A stretch of DNA of 64,000 nucleotides from Mesorhizobium erdmanii USDA 3471 (GCF_000472705.1 NZ_AXAE01000020.1:98134-162133), one strand, 5' to 3'. Counted from the stretch's first letter, positions 43,887-53,497 are shown. The notes: generated from the letters alone by a model not told the origin. Made by a program: numbers and translations.

Positions 43887-45452
43887 CTATTCCCTACTGC
43901 CTATTCTATTGCTGACATGTCCAACCACCCCATTTTCCGTCAGTTCCGCCAGCGCCAGTGACTGGTCGAGATGCTCGGCCCGCCAGGCGAGCAGCCGCTC
44001 GGCGAATTCCAGTCGGGTGGCCAGATGCGCGGGGCTGGTGGCGAGGTTGGCCAGTTCGCCAGGGTCGGTCTCGACGTTGAAAAGCAGAGGCGGCAAGCCG
44101 CCGCCAAAATGCACGTATTTGAATTTTTGAGTGCGGATCACGGCGAGGTTGCACTGGCGCGAGGCAATGCCGAAATGCTGCTCGGCTTCGCCGCCTGCGA
44201 TCGAGCGAAAATCGAACTCCCAATGCGCGGCATCGCGCCAGGCGGCGGGGGTTCCGCCACTCAGGAAGGGTTTCAGCGAGCATCCGTCGAGATGCTGTTC
44301 GGGAGGTTCGCCGAGCAGGTCGATGAGGGTCGGAAAAATGTCCACTGCTTCGGTGAAGCGATCGACATTGGCGCCGGCAGCCTTGCGGTGGCGCGGGTCG
44401 CGGATGATCAGCGGGATGTGGTAGCTGCCGTCGAAATAGCCGCCCTTGCCCAGCATGAAATGGTCGCCCATCATCTCGGCGTGGTCGGAGGTGAGAACGA
44501 TAACGGTGTCGTCCCATGCGCCTGATGCCTTGACCGCTTGCCAGACGCGGCCGAGCTGTGCGTCGACTTCCGAGATCATGCCGTAATAGATTGCCCGGAT
44601 GCGGCGGAAGTCATCCTCGCTCCAGTCATGCACCTTGCCTGCGGAGCCGGGGCGGAACTTCGCGCGTTTCTGCCGGCTGAGATCATAGGCGAGATAGGGA
44701 TGGCTTTGAGCTTCGGCCCGCCAGCTCTCCGCCCGGTGAAAGGCCGGGCCGCCCGCCGGATCATACAGTGTGTTGTAGGGCTCCGGTACGATGAAGGGCG
44801 GATGCGGGCTGATGAAAGAGAGATGCGCGAACCATGGCTTGGCCTGCTCCTGCTCGCCCAGCCAACGGACGAATTCACCGGCAAGGAAGGCCGTCGGCGT
44901 CTGGTCTTTCGAATAGATTGGCGGTGCTTCGGTCACCGCCTCGTCCGTCTCGTCGACGGGACGATGGATGTTTGGAAATCCGGCGCCTGCATCGATACCC
45001 TGCTGCCTGAGCCAGGACAGCCACTGCTTCTGATGCTCCGGCAGCAGCTGGCGCGGCGTGAATCCGGGCAACACGCCCTCATAGGTGCGCAGCCGTGGAT
45101 CGCCTGGTGCAAGCCGGCGCGGGTCGAGCGACACGTCGGTGTAGCCGAACAGGGTTGGGTCATACCCAAAGGACCGCGCATACAGAGCGATGTTGCCATG
45201 GCGGTCGTCAAGCGGCGAGCCGTTGCGGCAGACGCGGTTGTTCATCTGATAAAGGCCGGTGTATAGGCAGGCACGTGCCGGCGAGCAGGGTGCTGCGCCA
45301 CCATAGTGGCGCTTGAACAGCACACCCTCGGCAGCCAGCGCGTCGGCGTTCGGCGTCTTCACCACGGGATGGCCGGCAGCCGACAGGCAATCACCGCGCC
45401 ACTGATCGCATGTGATCAGGAGAACGTTCGGGCGCCTGGCTTTTCCTGTCAC
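43887..45452 (-). CDS. Sulfatase/phosphonate-monoester-hydrolase family enzyme
   Basis: A 521-aa alkaline-phosphatase-superfamily hydrolase. The formylglycine motif CSPAR is at about 56-60 within [12 protein letters not shown]. Metal ligands include the Asp in TCDQWRGD near 15 and DH in [12 protein letters not shown]. The core continues through [12 protein letters not shown]. There is no signal peptide, so it is probably cytosolic and acts on small sulfate or phosphonate esters after uptake. The substrate cannot be assigned. Divergent from the mhqO-like operon. Confidence 0.88.
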   Translation of the reverse strand: MTGKARRPNVLLITCDQWRGDCLSAAGHPVVKTPNADALAAEGVLFKRHYGGAAPCSPARACLYTGLYQMNNRVCRNGSPLDDRHGNIALYARSFGYDPTLFGYTDVSLDPRRLAPGDPRLRTYEGVLPGFTPRQLLPEHQKQWLSWLRQQGIDAGAGFPNIHRPVDETDEAVTEAPPIYSKDQTPTAFLAGEFVRWLGEQEQAKPWFAHLSFISPHPPFIVPEPYNTLYDPAGGPAFHRAESWRAEAQSHPYLAYDLSRQKRAKFRPGSAGKVHDWSEDDFRRIRAIYYGMISEVDAQLGRVWQAVKASGAWDDTVIVLTSDHAEMMGDHFMLGKGGYFDGSYHIPLIIRDPRHRKAAGANVDRFTEAVDIFPTLIDLLGEPPEQHLDGCSLKPFLSGGTPAAWRDAAHWEFDFRSIAGGEAEQHFGIASRQCNLAVIRTQKFKYVHFGGGLPPLLFNVETDPGELANLATSPAHLATRLEFAERLLAWRAEHLDQSLALAELTENGVVGHVSNRIGSRE

Positions 45453-45538
45453 GCACGATACCTTTCGCTGGATGGTCTAGTGCCTTTCATGGACCTGATT
45501 TCCAGCAAAGGCGCAAGACCGCCCGCACTCGTCGATTG

Positions 45539-45565
45539 GTGAACAAAAATCGTCCGGTTGTTCAC
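45539..45565. promoter_or_regulatory. Dyad operator between the sulfatase gene and the mhqO-like operon
   Basis: Perfect 8-bp inverted repeats GTGAACAA and TTGTTCAC separated by 11 bp, about midway in the 225-bp divergent intergenic region. Likely a binding site for a dimeric regulator that is not encoded nearby. Confidence 0.6.
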
Positions 45566-45677
45566 TTTTACAGCACAGTCCATTCTGTGTTTACCGCCTT
45601 TGCCTAAGTCGGTCGTGTCCTCATATTGGCGTGGACAGCGGCAAGGGCCGCACAAACACCAGGGAAGGAGCAAGACA

Positions 45678-46610
45678 GTGCTCGACCAGATCAAGGGCCT
45701 GCATCACGTCACTTCGATGGCTGGGGATGCTCGGCGCAACAATGATTTCTTCACTCATAAGCTCGGCCTGCGCCGGGTCAAGAAAACCGTCAATTTCGAC
45801 GCACCCGACGTCTACCACCTTTATTATGGCGACGAGACCGGCACGCCCGGTTCGGTGATGACCTATTTTCCGTTTCCCAACATCGGCAAAGGCCGGCACG
45901 GTGTCGGCGAAGTCGGCACCACGGCCTACTCGGTGCCGCAAGGCACGCTCGCCTATTGGGAAAAGCGGTTCGCCGAGCAAGGCGTGACCGGCGTCTCGGG
46001 CGAGGAGAGTTTTGGTGAAAAGCGGCTTAGCTTTGCAGGGCCTGACGGCGACAGCTTCGCCCTGGTCGAGGACAAGGCTGACAGCCGCGCGCCCTGGGTG
46101 AAGGGCGGCGTTTCTTCCGACGAGGCGATTCGCGGTTTTCACTCGGTTTCGCTTAGGCTGAAGGATGGCGGCGCCACCGAGGAGCTGTTGAAGTTCATGG
46201 GCTACGAGGAAGTCGACAAATCAGGCAATGTCAGGCGGCTTGCCGTGAAGAACGGCAATGGCGCCGATGTCGTCGATATCGAATCGCTGCCGACGGCGGC
46301 CTTCGCCGATCTCGGCGCCGGTTCGGTCCATCATGTCGCCTTCGCCGTCGAGAACCGCGCCAAGCAGCTCGAAGTGCGCAAGGCGTTGATCGACAGTGGC
46401 TATGGGGTGACGCCGGTGATCGACCGCGACTATTTCTGGGCGATCTATTTCCGCACGCCGGGTGGCGTGTTGTTCGAAGTCGCGACCAATGAGCCGGGGT
46501 TCGATCGCGATGAGGATACCGCTCATCTCGGCGAGGCGCTGAAGCTGCCGGCGCAGCATCAGCATCTCAGACCCTATCTCGAACAGCATCTGCAGAAGCT
46601 GGAAGGCTGA
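45678..46610 (+). CDS. Ring-cleaving dioxygenase, MhqO-like (VOC)
   Basis: A 310-aa protein of two VOC modules. GLHHVTSMAGDARRNNDFFTHKLGLRRVKKTVNF starts module 1 and GSVHHVAFAVENRAKQLEVRKALID starts module 2, with the acidic ligand in GGVLFEVATNEPGF. Close in architecture to Bacillus MhqO/YkcA extradiol-type dioxygenases linked to hydroquinone and electrophile stress. The GTG at 45678 has an AAGGAG site 8 bases upstream; the open frame reaches back to 45558 with no site. Followed by an MhqD-like hydrolase after 4 bp. Confidence 0.85.
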   Translation: MLDQIKGLHHVTSMAGDARRNNDFFTHKLGLRRVKKTVNFDAPDVYHLYYGDETGTPGSVMTYFPFPNIGKGRHGVGEVGTTAYSVPQGTLAYWEKRFAEQGVTGVSGEESFGEKRLSFAGPDGDSFALVEDKADSRAPWVKGGVSSDEAIRGFHSVSLRLKDGGATEELLKFMGYEEVDKSGNVRRLAVKNGNGADVVDIESLPTAAFADLGAGSVHHVAFAVENRAKQLEVRKALIDSGYGVTPVIDRDYFWAIYFRTPGGVLFEVATNEPGFDRDEDTAHLGEALKLPAQHQHLRPYLEQHLQKLEG

Positions 46611-46614
46611 GGCC

Positions 46615-47235
46615 ATGAGCAAGGACGCTTACATCCACAAGGTGCTGCCAGGTTCGCCGGGCGGCCCCCTGCTTTTCGTCTTCCACGGCACCGGCGGCGA
46701 CGAGAGCCAACTCATCTCGCTGGGGCGCGATCTCGCGCCCCGGGCCACCATCATCTCGCCGCGCGGCGATGTGTCCGAACATGGTGCCTCGCGCTTTTTC
46801 CGCCGCACCGGCGAAGGTGTCTATGACATGGACGACTTGGCGCGGGCGACGGACAAGATGGCGGGCTTCGTCAAGGCGCATGTCGAGGCGGCAAAGCCTT
46901 CGGCGGTGCTCGGCCTCGGCTATTCCAACGGCGCCAACATCCTGGCCTCGATGGTGTTCGCCGCGCCATCACAGTTCGACGCCACGGCGCTGATGCATCC
47001 GCTGATCCCGTTCGAGCCGCAGGTCAAGGGCAGCCTCGCTGGTCGCCACATCCTGCTGACCGCGGGCAAGCGCGATCCGATCTGCCCGCCGAACCTGACG
47101 ACGCGGCTCGAAGCCTATTTGCGCGCCGACGGCGCCGATGTCACAGTGGAGTGGCACGAAGGCGGGCACGAGGTGCGGCCAAATGAAATCGAGGCGGCGC
47201 GGCGGCTCTTCGCCGGTGTCGCTCAAGGAGTGTAG
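46615..47235 (+). CDS. Alpha/beta hydrolase, MhqD/phospholipase-carboxylesterase type
   Basis: A 206-aa serine hydrolase. The nucleophile elbow GYSNG is at about 103 and the oxyanion region FHGTGGDESQL at about 22. The catalytic Asp is in GKRDPICPP and the His in WHEGGHEVRPNE. Length and sequence resemble MhqD. Overlap of function with the preceding dioxygenase is known for Bacillus mhqNOD. Starts 4 bp after mhqO-like; likely one transcript. True substrate unknown. Confidence 0.85.
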   Translation: MSKDAYIHKVLPGSPGGPLLFVFHGTGGDESQLISLGRDLAPRATIISPRGDVSEHGASRFFRRTGEGVYDMDDLARATDKMAGFVKAHVEAAKPSAVLGLGYSNGANILASMVFAAPSQFDATALMHPLIPFEPQVKGSLAGRHILLTAGKRDPICPPNLTTRLEAYLRADGADVTVEWHEGGHEVRPNEIEAARRLFAGVAQGV

Positions 47236-47237
47236 AC

Positions 47238-47537
47238 ATGCCCGACCAATTGCCCGAGATCGAACTCGAAGACCGTGGCTCCAAGGGTCGCTATGTCCTG
47301 CGCGGCCCCGGCGGCGCCGAGGCCGAGATGACGTTCACCAAGATCGGCGAACACCAGATCATCATCGACCATACCGAAGTGCCGGACGCGTTTCGCGGCC
47401 AGGGTGCCGGGCTTCGCCTCGTCACCCGCGCTGTCGAGGATGCGCGTGCGGCAGGCAAGAAGATCATCCCGCTGTGTCCGTTCGCCAATGCCCAGTTCCG
47501 CCGGCATCCGCAATGGGCCGACGTGCTGAAGCATTAG
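47238..47537 (+). CDS. Small GNAT-family acetyltransferase (YjdJ-like)
   Basis: A 99-aa protein of the short GNAT-like type (COG2388). The core has IDHTEVPDAFRGQGAGLRLVTRAVEDARAAGKKIIPLCPF, with RGQGAG forming the acetyl-CoA pyrophosphate loop. It follows the hydrolase by 2 bp, so it is the third gene of the operon. Substrate unknown. Confidence 0.85.
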   Translation: MPDQLPEIELEDRGSKGRYVLRGPGGAEAEMTFTKIGEHQIIIDHTEVPDAFRGQGAGLRLVTRAVEDARAAGKKIIPLCPFANAQFRRHPQWADVLKH

Positions 47538-47564
47538 GGGTGCAGGCACTTCATTGAAAGGCAG

Positions 47565-47600
47565 CAGCGGGGTGATAAGGGGGCCGTCCCCGCTGCCGGT
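47565..47600 (+). terminator. Possible terminator after the GNAT gene
   Basis: CAGCGGGG/CCCCGCTG stem with a 15-nt loop about 28 bp past the stop. The downstream T-run is weak. Confidence 0.4.
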
Positions 47601-47683
47601 TGGGTTTGTTATTTGCCGCGACCGGATATCTTGCCTAGATATGACATACTGCCGTGCCGACAAACGAACTGAATGATCCCCCG

Positions 47684-48742
47684 ATGACCGAAATAGACCT
47701 CGTCCCCGTCTTCGACGGCCACAATGATACGCTGCTCAGGCTGTATCAGTCGAAAGACGCGGACGCCGAAAAGCTCTTCATCGAAGGGAAATCGGGCGGC
47801 CATATCGATCTGCCGCGCGCCAAGGCCGGCGGCTTTGCCGGCGGCATGTTCGCCATCTTTCCGCCGCCGGTCGAAAAAGCCAGGCGCAGCGCCGTGCCTT
47901 CGGCGCCGAGCGACAGCGAGCCGCTGCCGCCGGAGGTGCCGCGCACCGATGCGCTCAACTCGACGATCGCGATGGCGTCGATCCTGTTCCGGCTGGAACG
48001 TGCCGGCGCGCTGGCGGTCTGCCGCACCGCCGCCGACATCCGCAACGCCATGGCCAAAGGCACGATCGCCGCGGTGTTCCACATCGAAGGCGTCGAGGCG
48101 ATCGATCCCGAACTCACCATGCTCGATGTGCTGCATGCCGCCGGCCTGCGCTCGCTCGGTATCGTCTGGAGCCGGCCGAACGCCTTCGGCCACGGCGTTC
48201 CATTCCGCTTTCCCTCCTCGCCCGATACCGGGCCTGGCCTGACCGATGCCGGCAAGGCACTGGTCAAGGCCTGCAACGAACTCAAGATCATGATCGACCT
48301 CTCGCATCTCAACGAGAAGGGCTTTCGCGATGTGGTTGGCCTCAGCGATGCGCCACTCGTTGCCACGCATTCCAACGTGCATGCGATCTGCGGCCACTCG
48401 CGAAATCTGACCGATTGGCAGCTCGGCGCAATCCGCGAGTCGGGCGGCATGGTCGGGCTGAATTTCGCTACCGGCTTCCTGCGCGAGGACGGCCGCATGA
48501 ATGCCGACACCAGCCTCGACATCATGGTCCGCCATGTCGATTCCCTGCTGCAGGCGCTGGGCGAGGACGGCGTCGGTCTCGGCTCCGATTTCGACGGCGC
48601 CATGATCCCGGCCGTCATCGGCGACGTCGCCGGCCTGCCGAAGCTGATCGATGCGCTGGCTGCGCGTGGCTTCGGCCATGCGCTGATCGAGAAGATCGCC
48701 TATCGCAATTGGCTCAACATGCTTGAGCGGACGATCGGCTGA
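47684..48742 (+). CDS. Membrane dipeptidase-family (renal dipeptidase) metallohydrolase
   Basis: A 352-aa peptidase M19 protein. The zinc ligands fit the family: HND at the N-terminus (VFDGHNDTLL), the Glu in HIEGVEAID, His in IDLSHLNEKGF and in VATHSNVHAICGHSRN, and Asp in GLGSDFDG. Members cleave dipeptides, sometimes with D-residues; rhizobial copies often sit in catabolic clusters. The ATG at 47684 is used although its ribosome site is poor; a GTG at 47654 is an alternative. No transmembrane helix despite the name. Confidence 0.88.
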   Translation: MTEIDLVPVFDGHNDTLLRLYQSKDADAEKLFIEGKSGGHIDLPRAKAGGFAGGMFAIFPPPVEKARRSAVPSAPSDSEPLPPEVPRTDALNSTIAMASILFRLERAGALAVCRTAADIRNAMAKGTIAAVFHIEGVEAIDPELTMLDVLHAAGLRSLGIVWSRPNAFGHGVPFRFPSSPDTGPGLTDAGKALVKACNELKIMIDLSHLNEKGFRDVVGLSDAPLVATHSNVHAICGHSRNLTDWQLGAIRESGGMVGLNFATGFLREDGRMNADTSLDIMVRHVDSLLQALGEDGVGLGSDFDGAMIPAVIGDVAGLPKLIDALAARGFGHALIEKIAYRNWLNMLERTIG

Positions 48743-48749
48743 GCCGACG

Positions 48750-49013
48750 CTACTTGTCGTAACCCATGCGTTTCAGCCAATCCTTGCCGATGCCGCGGTC
48801 GCGGATGATCGGCAAGGGGTCTTCCGAATCGAGCCTTGCGCAGATGCGGTAGACCTCGAGCGTCTCGGCGCTCATCTCGTCGCGCTTGTAGAAGAACATG
48901 GCGGCGGCATAGCGCGTGCGTCCGGACCATTTCTCGCCGAGCGGGGCGTTGACCAGCTCCCACTGCTCGGCGACCTCCCCGTCTTCCTGCTGCTTGTCCG
49001 CTTCGTCCGGCAT
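48750..49013 (-). CDS. Small hypothetical protein of the amine-catabolism operon, 87 aa
   Basis: An 87-aa, acidic then basic, soluble protein (MPDEADKQQEDGEVAEQWELVNAPLG at the start, CARLDSEDPLPIIRDRGIGKD later). No domain recognised. Its ATG is 2 bp after the stop of the GcvT-like gene and it is the last of four tightly packed genes, so it is probably made in step with them. It might be a subunit or chaperone of the GcvT-like enzyme; this is inference. Confidence 0.65.
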   Translation of the reverse strand: MPDEADKQQEDGEVAEQWELVNAPLGEKWSGRTRYAAAMFFYKRDEMSAETLEVYRICARLDSEDPLPIIRDRGIGKDWLKRMGYDK

Positions 49014-49015
49014 GG

Positions 49016-50275
49016 TCAGAAATCCGCCGGCGGATTTGCGGTGCGGCGGTCGAGCTTGATGAAGGGCCGCGCCACCACCTTGGCCCGCTTCATCAGCTTT
49101 TGATACTGCAGCTCGCGCATGGCGTAGATCTCGACCCATAGGTCTTCCACAACAGTATCACCATACGGTCGTTCCAGCGAGGCGATGGCGATGTTGCGCT
49201 TGGCCATCGGCGACCACATGGCGGCGCTGACCAGGCCGACCTCCTGATGCTTCTTGTGGTAGACGATGGCGTGTTCGGCCGGAATGTTGCCTTCGATCTC
49301 CAGCCCGACCAGCACATGGCGCAGCTTGCGTTTGGCACGCGCTTCGAGAATGGCGCGGCGGCCGTTGAAATGGCCTTTTTCGAGGTCGATCATGAAGCCG
49401 AGGCCGATCTCGTCGGGCCTGCGCAAGCGGTCGGCGCGGATGGCATGTTCGGCGGTGGTGAAGTCCCCATTGGCGACGATCAGCCCGGCCTCGAGCCGGG
49501 CGCGGTTGAGCGCGGTGTAGCCGATGGCGCGGATGCCGCGCAAATCACCCGCCGCCATCAGCCGATCCCACAGGCTCAGCGCCTTGTCGGCCGGCACGAA
49601 CAGTTCGTAGCCGAGATCGCCGGTGAAGCCGGTGCGCGAGATTGTGACTGTTGCGCCATCGTGCTGGAAATCGGCAAGGTCAAAGACTTTGAGCTTCTCG
49701 ATGCCCGCGAAGCCGGCATCGCGCAGCACGGCGAAGGCGGTGGGTCCTTGCAGGGCCAGCCCGGCGACGGCCTCGGTTTCTTCCGAGACGGTGACATCGA
49801 AGCCAATGGCGCTGTCGAGCAGCCACGGCAGATGCCGCTCCTGCGAACACAGGCGGAACCGTGTCGGCGAGAGCCGGAACAGCGTGCCGTCGTCGAGAAC
49901 AAACCCCTCATCGTCACACCACGCCGTATAGTGAACGCGGCCGGGTTTGAGTTTCGTCACGTCGCGCAAGGTGACCCGGTCGAGGAAGGCTTCGGCATCC
50001 GGCCCCTCGATCCGATACTTGGTCATCGGCGAGATGTCGAACAAAGCCGCCTGGCTGCGGATGGCGAAATATTCCAGCTCCTCGTCCCGCAGCGAATGCG
50101 GAGCGCGATAGCCGGACCAATTGTACCAGTCCTGGGTCTTCGCCAGTGCGTCGATGCGCGGCTGGAACGGTGTGCCGAGGCGCAGCGTGCGGAAATGGGA
50201 TTGCGCGGCGATGCGGGGGGCAACTGCCGAATCGGCTGTCTTTGCAACGGGCTTCTTCCTGGTCGCCTGGGCCAT
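49016..50275 (-). CDS. GcvT-family tetrahydrofolate-dependent aminomethyltransferase-like protein
   Basis: A 419-aa protein of the glycine-cleavage T fold. The GcvT domain starts near residue 45, with the folate-binding region including GFTGDLGYELFVPADKA and GYTALNRARLEAGLIVANGDF. A GCVT_C barrel begins near 310. Such proteins transfer one-carbon units from methylated or glycine-type amines to THF, either alone or as partners of FAD oxidases. A Lys/Ala-rich N-tail of about 20 residues is unusual. It is 3 bp from the preceding FAD enzyme gene, which supports a joint demethylation step. Confidence 0.85.
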   Translation of the reverse strand: MAQATRKKPVAKTADSAVAPRIAAQSHFRTLRLGTPFQPRIDALAKTQDWYNWSGYRAPHSLRDEELEYFAIRSQAALFDISPMTKYRIEGPDAEAFLDRVTLRDVTKLKPGRVHYTAWCDDEGFVLDDGTLFRLSPTRFRLCSQERHLPWLLDSAIGFDVTVSEETEAVAGLALQGPTAFAVLRDAGFAGIEKLKVFDLADFQHDGATVTISRTGFTGDLGYELFVPADKALSLWDRLMAAGDLRGIRAIGYTALNRARLEAGLIVANGDFTTAEHAIRADRLRRPDEIGLGFMIDLEKGHFNGRRAILEARAKRKLRHVLVGLEIEGNIPAEHAIVYHKKHQEVGLVSAAMWSPMAKRNIAIASLERPYGDTVVEDLWVEIYAMRELQYQKLMKRAKVVARPFIKLDRRTANPPADF

Positions 50276-50278
50276 GGC

Positions 50279-51844
50279 CTATCCCTTCATCGCAATGATG
50301 CGTCGTGCGGCGTTGAGGCCGGGAGCGCCGGAGACACCACCGCCTGGATGCGAGCCGGCGCCGGCCAGGAACAGGCCGTCGAGCGGTGTGTCGTAGCCCG
50401 ACCAGCCCGAGACAGGCCGCGAGATCAGCATCTGGTCGGCCTGCAGTTCGCCGTGGTGCCAGTGGCCGCCCGGCATGCGGTAGCGCGTCTCGATATCGGC
50501 CGGAGTCAGCAGCTCGGCATGGACGACGCTCGTGCCGATGCCGGGCGCGTAAGCCTCGAGCTGCGTCATGACCGCCTTGAGGAATTTCGGCTTGCCGGCG
50601 GCCCAGCCTTCCTTCAAGGCATAGGGCGCGTACTGCACCACCGCCGACAGCACACAGGCGCCGGAAGGGGCGAGCGACGGATCGGCGAGGCTGGGCAGCG
50701 TGATCTCCATCACCGGCTCGGGCGAAAACTCACCATACTTGCTTGGGTTGAAGGCGCGCTCGACATGATCGGGCGAGGGCGCGATGACCAGCCGGCCCCT
50801 GTGTCCGGCGGCATCGGCACCGGTGAAGTGCGGCGGCCGGTCGAGCGCCAGATTGAGCTTCGCGGCATCGCCCTTCATGCGGATGTTTTTCACCTTGCGG
50901 ACAAAACCGGTGTCGATTGCGCGTGGCCCGACAAGGTGGAGGAAGGTTGTTGCCGGGTTGATGGCGGAGACGACAGTCCTGGCGCGCAACTCCTCGCCGG
51001 TGTCGAGCGTGACGCCGACGGCGCGGCCTTTCTCGACGAGGATCTTTGCCACGGCGACCGATGTGCGGATGGTGGCACCTGCCTTCTCCGCCGAGGCGCG
51101 AATGGCCGCGACGATGGCGCCCATTCCCCCATCTGGCAGAACCTGTGCACCGGCGGCACCGCCGGTTTCGCCGGCCAGACGGTAGTAGAGGCCGAGCAGC
51201 GAGGTCGGCGAGCGCGGGCCGAGATGGCTGCCGAGCGTCGCATCGAAAGCGAGCAGGCCTTTCAGCCTGTCATCCCCGAGCTGCTCATCGAGCAGGTCGG
51301 TGACATTCATCAGCAGCACGCGCAGGAAATCGCGCATGTCTTCCTTGCCGAATTTTTTCAAGGCCAGCGCGGTCTGGCCGAGGGACGCCGTCTCGAGCAG
51401 CGACATGCCGGCGAGATCGGGCGGCCGTCGAGAGAGGAAGGGTTTCAGGATGCCGGCATAGCGCAGCAGCTGGGCGCGCAAGTCCTTCCAGGCGGATTGC
51501 TCGGACGCACTGGCGCCGGTCAATACCTGACCATAGGCCCCATGCAGCATAAGCGCTGGGCCGTCCTTGGACAGGGCAACCGACGGCAGGAAGTCCGCGC
51601 GGGCAAACTGCAGCCCGTGCTTTTCCAACTCCAGCGTCTTCACCACATCGGGATGCAGGCGGTTCAGCAGATGTGCGACCGAGGAGGCGCGAAAACCCGG
51701 TGCGAATTCCTCGGTGCGCCCGGCGCCGCCGACTTCGCTGCCGGCTTCCAGAACCAGCACCTTGCGGCCGGCTTTGGCCAGCGTTGCGGCGGCGACGAGG
51801 CCGTTATGGCCACCGCCGATGACGATTACATCAAATGACGTCAT
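50279..51844 (-). CDS. FAD-dependent oxidoreductase, phytoene-dehydrogenase-like (1)
   Basis: A 521-aa flavoprotein. The N-terminal dinucleotide fold VIGGGHNGLVAAATLAKAGRKVLVLEAGSEVGG binds FAD, and the C-terminal GLFLAGAGSHPGGGVSGAPGLNAARRI is the CrtI/FAD-amine-oxidase signature. No carotenoid genes are nearby; with GcvT and ABC genes around it, an amine or methylated-amine oxidase is more likely than phytoene desaturation. It overlaps the next gene upstream by 14 bp. Confidence 0.85.
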   Translation of the reverse strand: MTSFDVIVIGGGHNGLVAAATLAKAGRKVLVLEAGSEVGGAGRTEEFAPGFRASSVAHLLNRLHPDVVKTLELEKHGLQFARADFLPSVALSKDGPALMLHGAYGQVLTGASASEQSAWKDLRAQLLRYAGILKPFLSRRPPDLAGMSLLETASLGQTALALKKFGKEDMRDFLRVLLMNVTDLLDEQLGDDRLKGLLAFDATLGSHLGPRSPTSLLGLYYRLAGETGGAAGAQVLPDGGMGAIVAAIRASAEKAGATIRTSVAVAKILVEKGRAVGVTLDTGEELRARTVVSAINPATTFLHLVGPRAIDTGFVRKVKNIRMKGDAAKLNLALDRPPHFTGADAAGHRGRLVIAPSPDHVERAFNPSKYGEFSPEPVMEITLPSLADPSLAPSGACVLSAVVQYAPYALKEGWAAGKPKFLKAVMTQLEAYAPGIGTSVVHAELLTPADIETRYRMPGGHWHHGELQADQMLISRPVSGWSGYDTPLDGLFLAGAGSHPGGGVSGAPGLNAARRIIAMKG

Positions 51845-53450
51845 GGGCCGGGCTCATATGCGAGGTGGATTTGGCGAGATCACGCAGGATTTCGGCGGCG
51901 GCATTGCGGCCGGGCGCGCCCATGACGCCGCCGCCAGGATGGGTCGAGGAGCCGCACATATAGAGGCCGCCTACCGGCGAGCTGTATTGCGCGTAGCCCG
52001 GCACCGGGCGGTTGAACAGAAGCTGGTCGAAGGTCAGTTCGCCCTGGAAGATATTGCCTTCGGTGAGGCCGACCTCGGCTTCGATCTCGCGCGGCGTGCG
52101 CACCTCCATGTGCACGATGCGGTCGCGGAAGCCTGGCGAGTAGTCTGATATCTGCGCGATCACGCTTTCGGCGAAGCCGTCGCGGTCGGCATCGGTCCAG
52201 TCTCGGCCGTTCACCTTGGGCGGTGCGTATTGCACGAAGCAGCTCATGAAGTGCTTGCCCGGCGGCGCCATGGTCGGGTCGAGCGTCGTCGGGATGACCA
52301 TGTCGAGGAACGGGTCGGCCGACCAGCGCCCGGCCTTCCAGTCGTCATAGGCGCGTTCCATGCGTTCCATCGAATCGGTGAAGTGCATGTCGCCGCGATA
52401 GACCGGCGAATCCTTTGGCAGTGCCGGGAATTCCGGCAGCGAATCGAGCGCGATGTTGACCTTGCCGGAGGAACCTCGGATCTTGAAGTTCTTGACCCGG
52501 CGCAGAAAAATGTCGGGCAACTCCTTCTCCTCGACCAGCTTCAGGAAGGTGCGCTTCACGTCGGCGTTGGAGACGACGAGCTTGCCGTAAACCTCCTCGC
52601 CACCGGCCAGCACCACGCCCTTGGCCTTGCCTCGGTTCACCAGCACGTGGTCGACCTCGGCGCCGGTGCGGATGGTACCGCCAGAGGACTTGAACGACGC
52701 GGCCAGCGCCTTGGTGACGGCGCCCATGCCGCCGCGGGCATAGCCCCAGGCGCCGACCGAACCGTCGACCTCGCCCATGTAATGGTGCAAGAGCACGTAG
52801 GCCGTGCCAGGCGACATCGGCCCGAGCGCGGTGCCGATTATACCGGACAGAGCGAAGTTCGCCTTGATGACATCGGTCTCGAAATACTCGTCGAGGAACT
52901 CCGAGATCGACATCGTCCAGAAGCGCAGCGTCAGCGCCATCTCTTCCGCCGACAGGCCGGCGAACTTCTTGCCGAGGTAAAGAAGCTCGCCGAGGTCGCG
53001 CGGCTTGAGGCTGGTCGGGTCGGGGGCGGTGCGCATCAGCAGCGGCTGGATGAAGCGGCACTGCCGCGTCACGTCGCGGGCGTAGCGGTCATAGGCCTCG
53101 GCATCGCGTTTGGAGAAGCGCGCGAATTCGCGCCGGTGCGCATCGTGGTCGCGGTAGTTGGCAAGGTAATCGCCGTCGCGGGTGAACACCGCGCCGCCTT
53201 CGTAGGAAATGACCTGCAGGCCGAAGCGGGGCAGTTCGAGGTCGCGCATGATTTCCGGGCGGAACAGCGAGCAGACATAGGAGCAGTTGGAATAGAGGAA
53301 GCCAGGCGTCAGCTCGCGGCTGGTGGCAGCACCCCCCACCCAGTCGTTCTTCTCCACCACCAGCACGTCGAGGCCCGCGCGCTGGAGATAGCAGGCGTTG
53401 ACCAGGCCATTATGGCCGCCGCCGATGACGATCGCGTCCCAAGCTTTCAT
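51831..53450 (-). CDS. FAD-dependent oxidoreductase, phytoene-dehydrogenase-like (2)
   Basis: A 539-aa relative of the neighbouring flavoprotein with the same layout. VIGGGHNGLVNACYLQRAGLDVLVVEKNDWVGGAATS is at the start and GLYMCGSSTHPGGGVMGAPGRNAAAEI at the end. The two are diverged paralogues and overlap by 14 bp, suggesting one complex or two consecutive oxidations. ATG at 53450 begins MKAWDAIVIGG; an in-frame ATG at 53495 adds 15 doubtful residues. First gene of the four-gene minus-strand operon. A TGAAYGRAYRTTCA-like dyad lies in its upstream region. Confidence 0.85.
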   Translation of the reverse strand: MKAWDAIVIGGGHNGLVNACYLQRAGLDVLVVEKNDWVGGAATSRELTPGFLYSNCSYVCSLFRPEIMRDLELPRFGLQVISYEGGAVFTRDGDYLANYRDHDAHRREFARFSKRDAEAYDRYARDVTRQCRFIQPLLMRTAPDPTSLKPRDLGELLYLGKKFAGLSAEEMALTLRFWTMSISEFLDEYFETDVIKANFALSGIIGTALGPMSPGTAYVLLHHYMGEVDGSVGAWGYARGGMGAVTKALAASFKSSGGTIRTGAEVDHVLVNRGKAKGVVLAGGEEVYGKLVVSNADVKRTFLKLVEEKELPDIFLRRVKNFKIRGSSGKVNIALDSLPEFPALPKDSPVYRGDMHFTDSMERMERAYDDWKAGRWSADPFLDMVIPTTLDPTMAPPGKHFMSCFVQYAPPKVNGRDWTDADRDGFAESVIAQISDYSPGFRDRIVHMEVRTPREIEAEVGLTEGNIFQGELTFDQLLFNRPVPGYAQYSSPVGGLYMCGSSTHPGGGVMGAPGRNAAAEILRDLAKSTSHMSPAHDVI

Positions 53451-53497
53451 TGTGGCCAAGTCTTCCCTCTCTTGCTCGATTCCAAGGGAAGGCACTG

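Noticed and set aside
49247..51838. An 863-codon plus-strand open frame
   Set aside because: Antisense of the GcvT-like and FAD oxidoreductase genes, which have clear motifs. High GC creates such frames.
50279..53450. Carotenoid biosynthesis
   Set aside because: CrtI-like fold only; no phytoene synthase, cyclase or GGPP synthase gene, and the context is amine metabolism.
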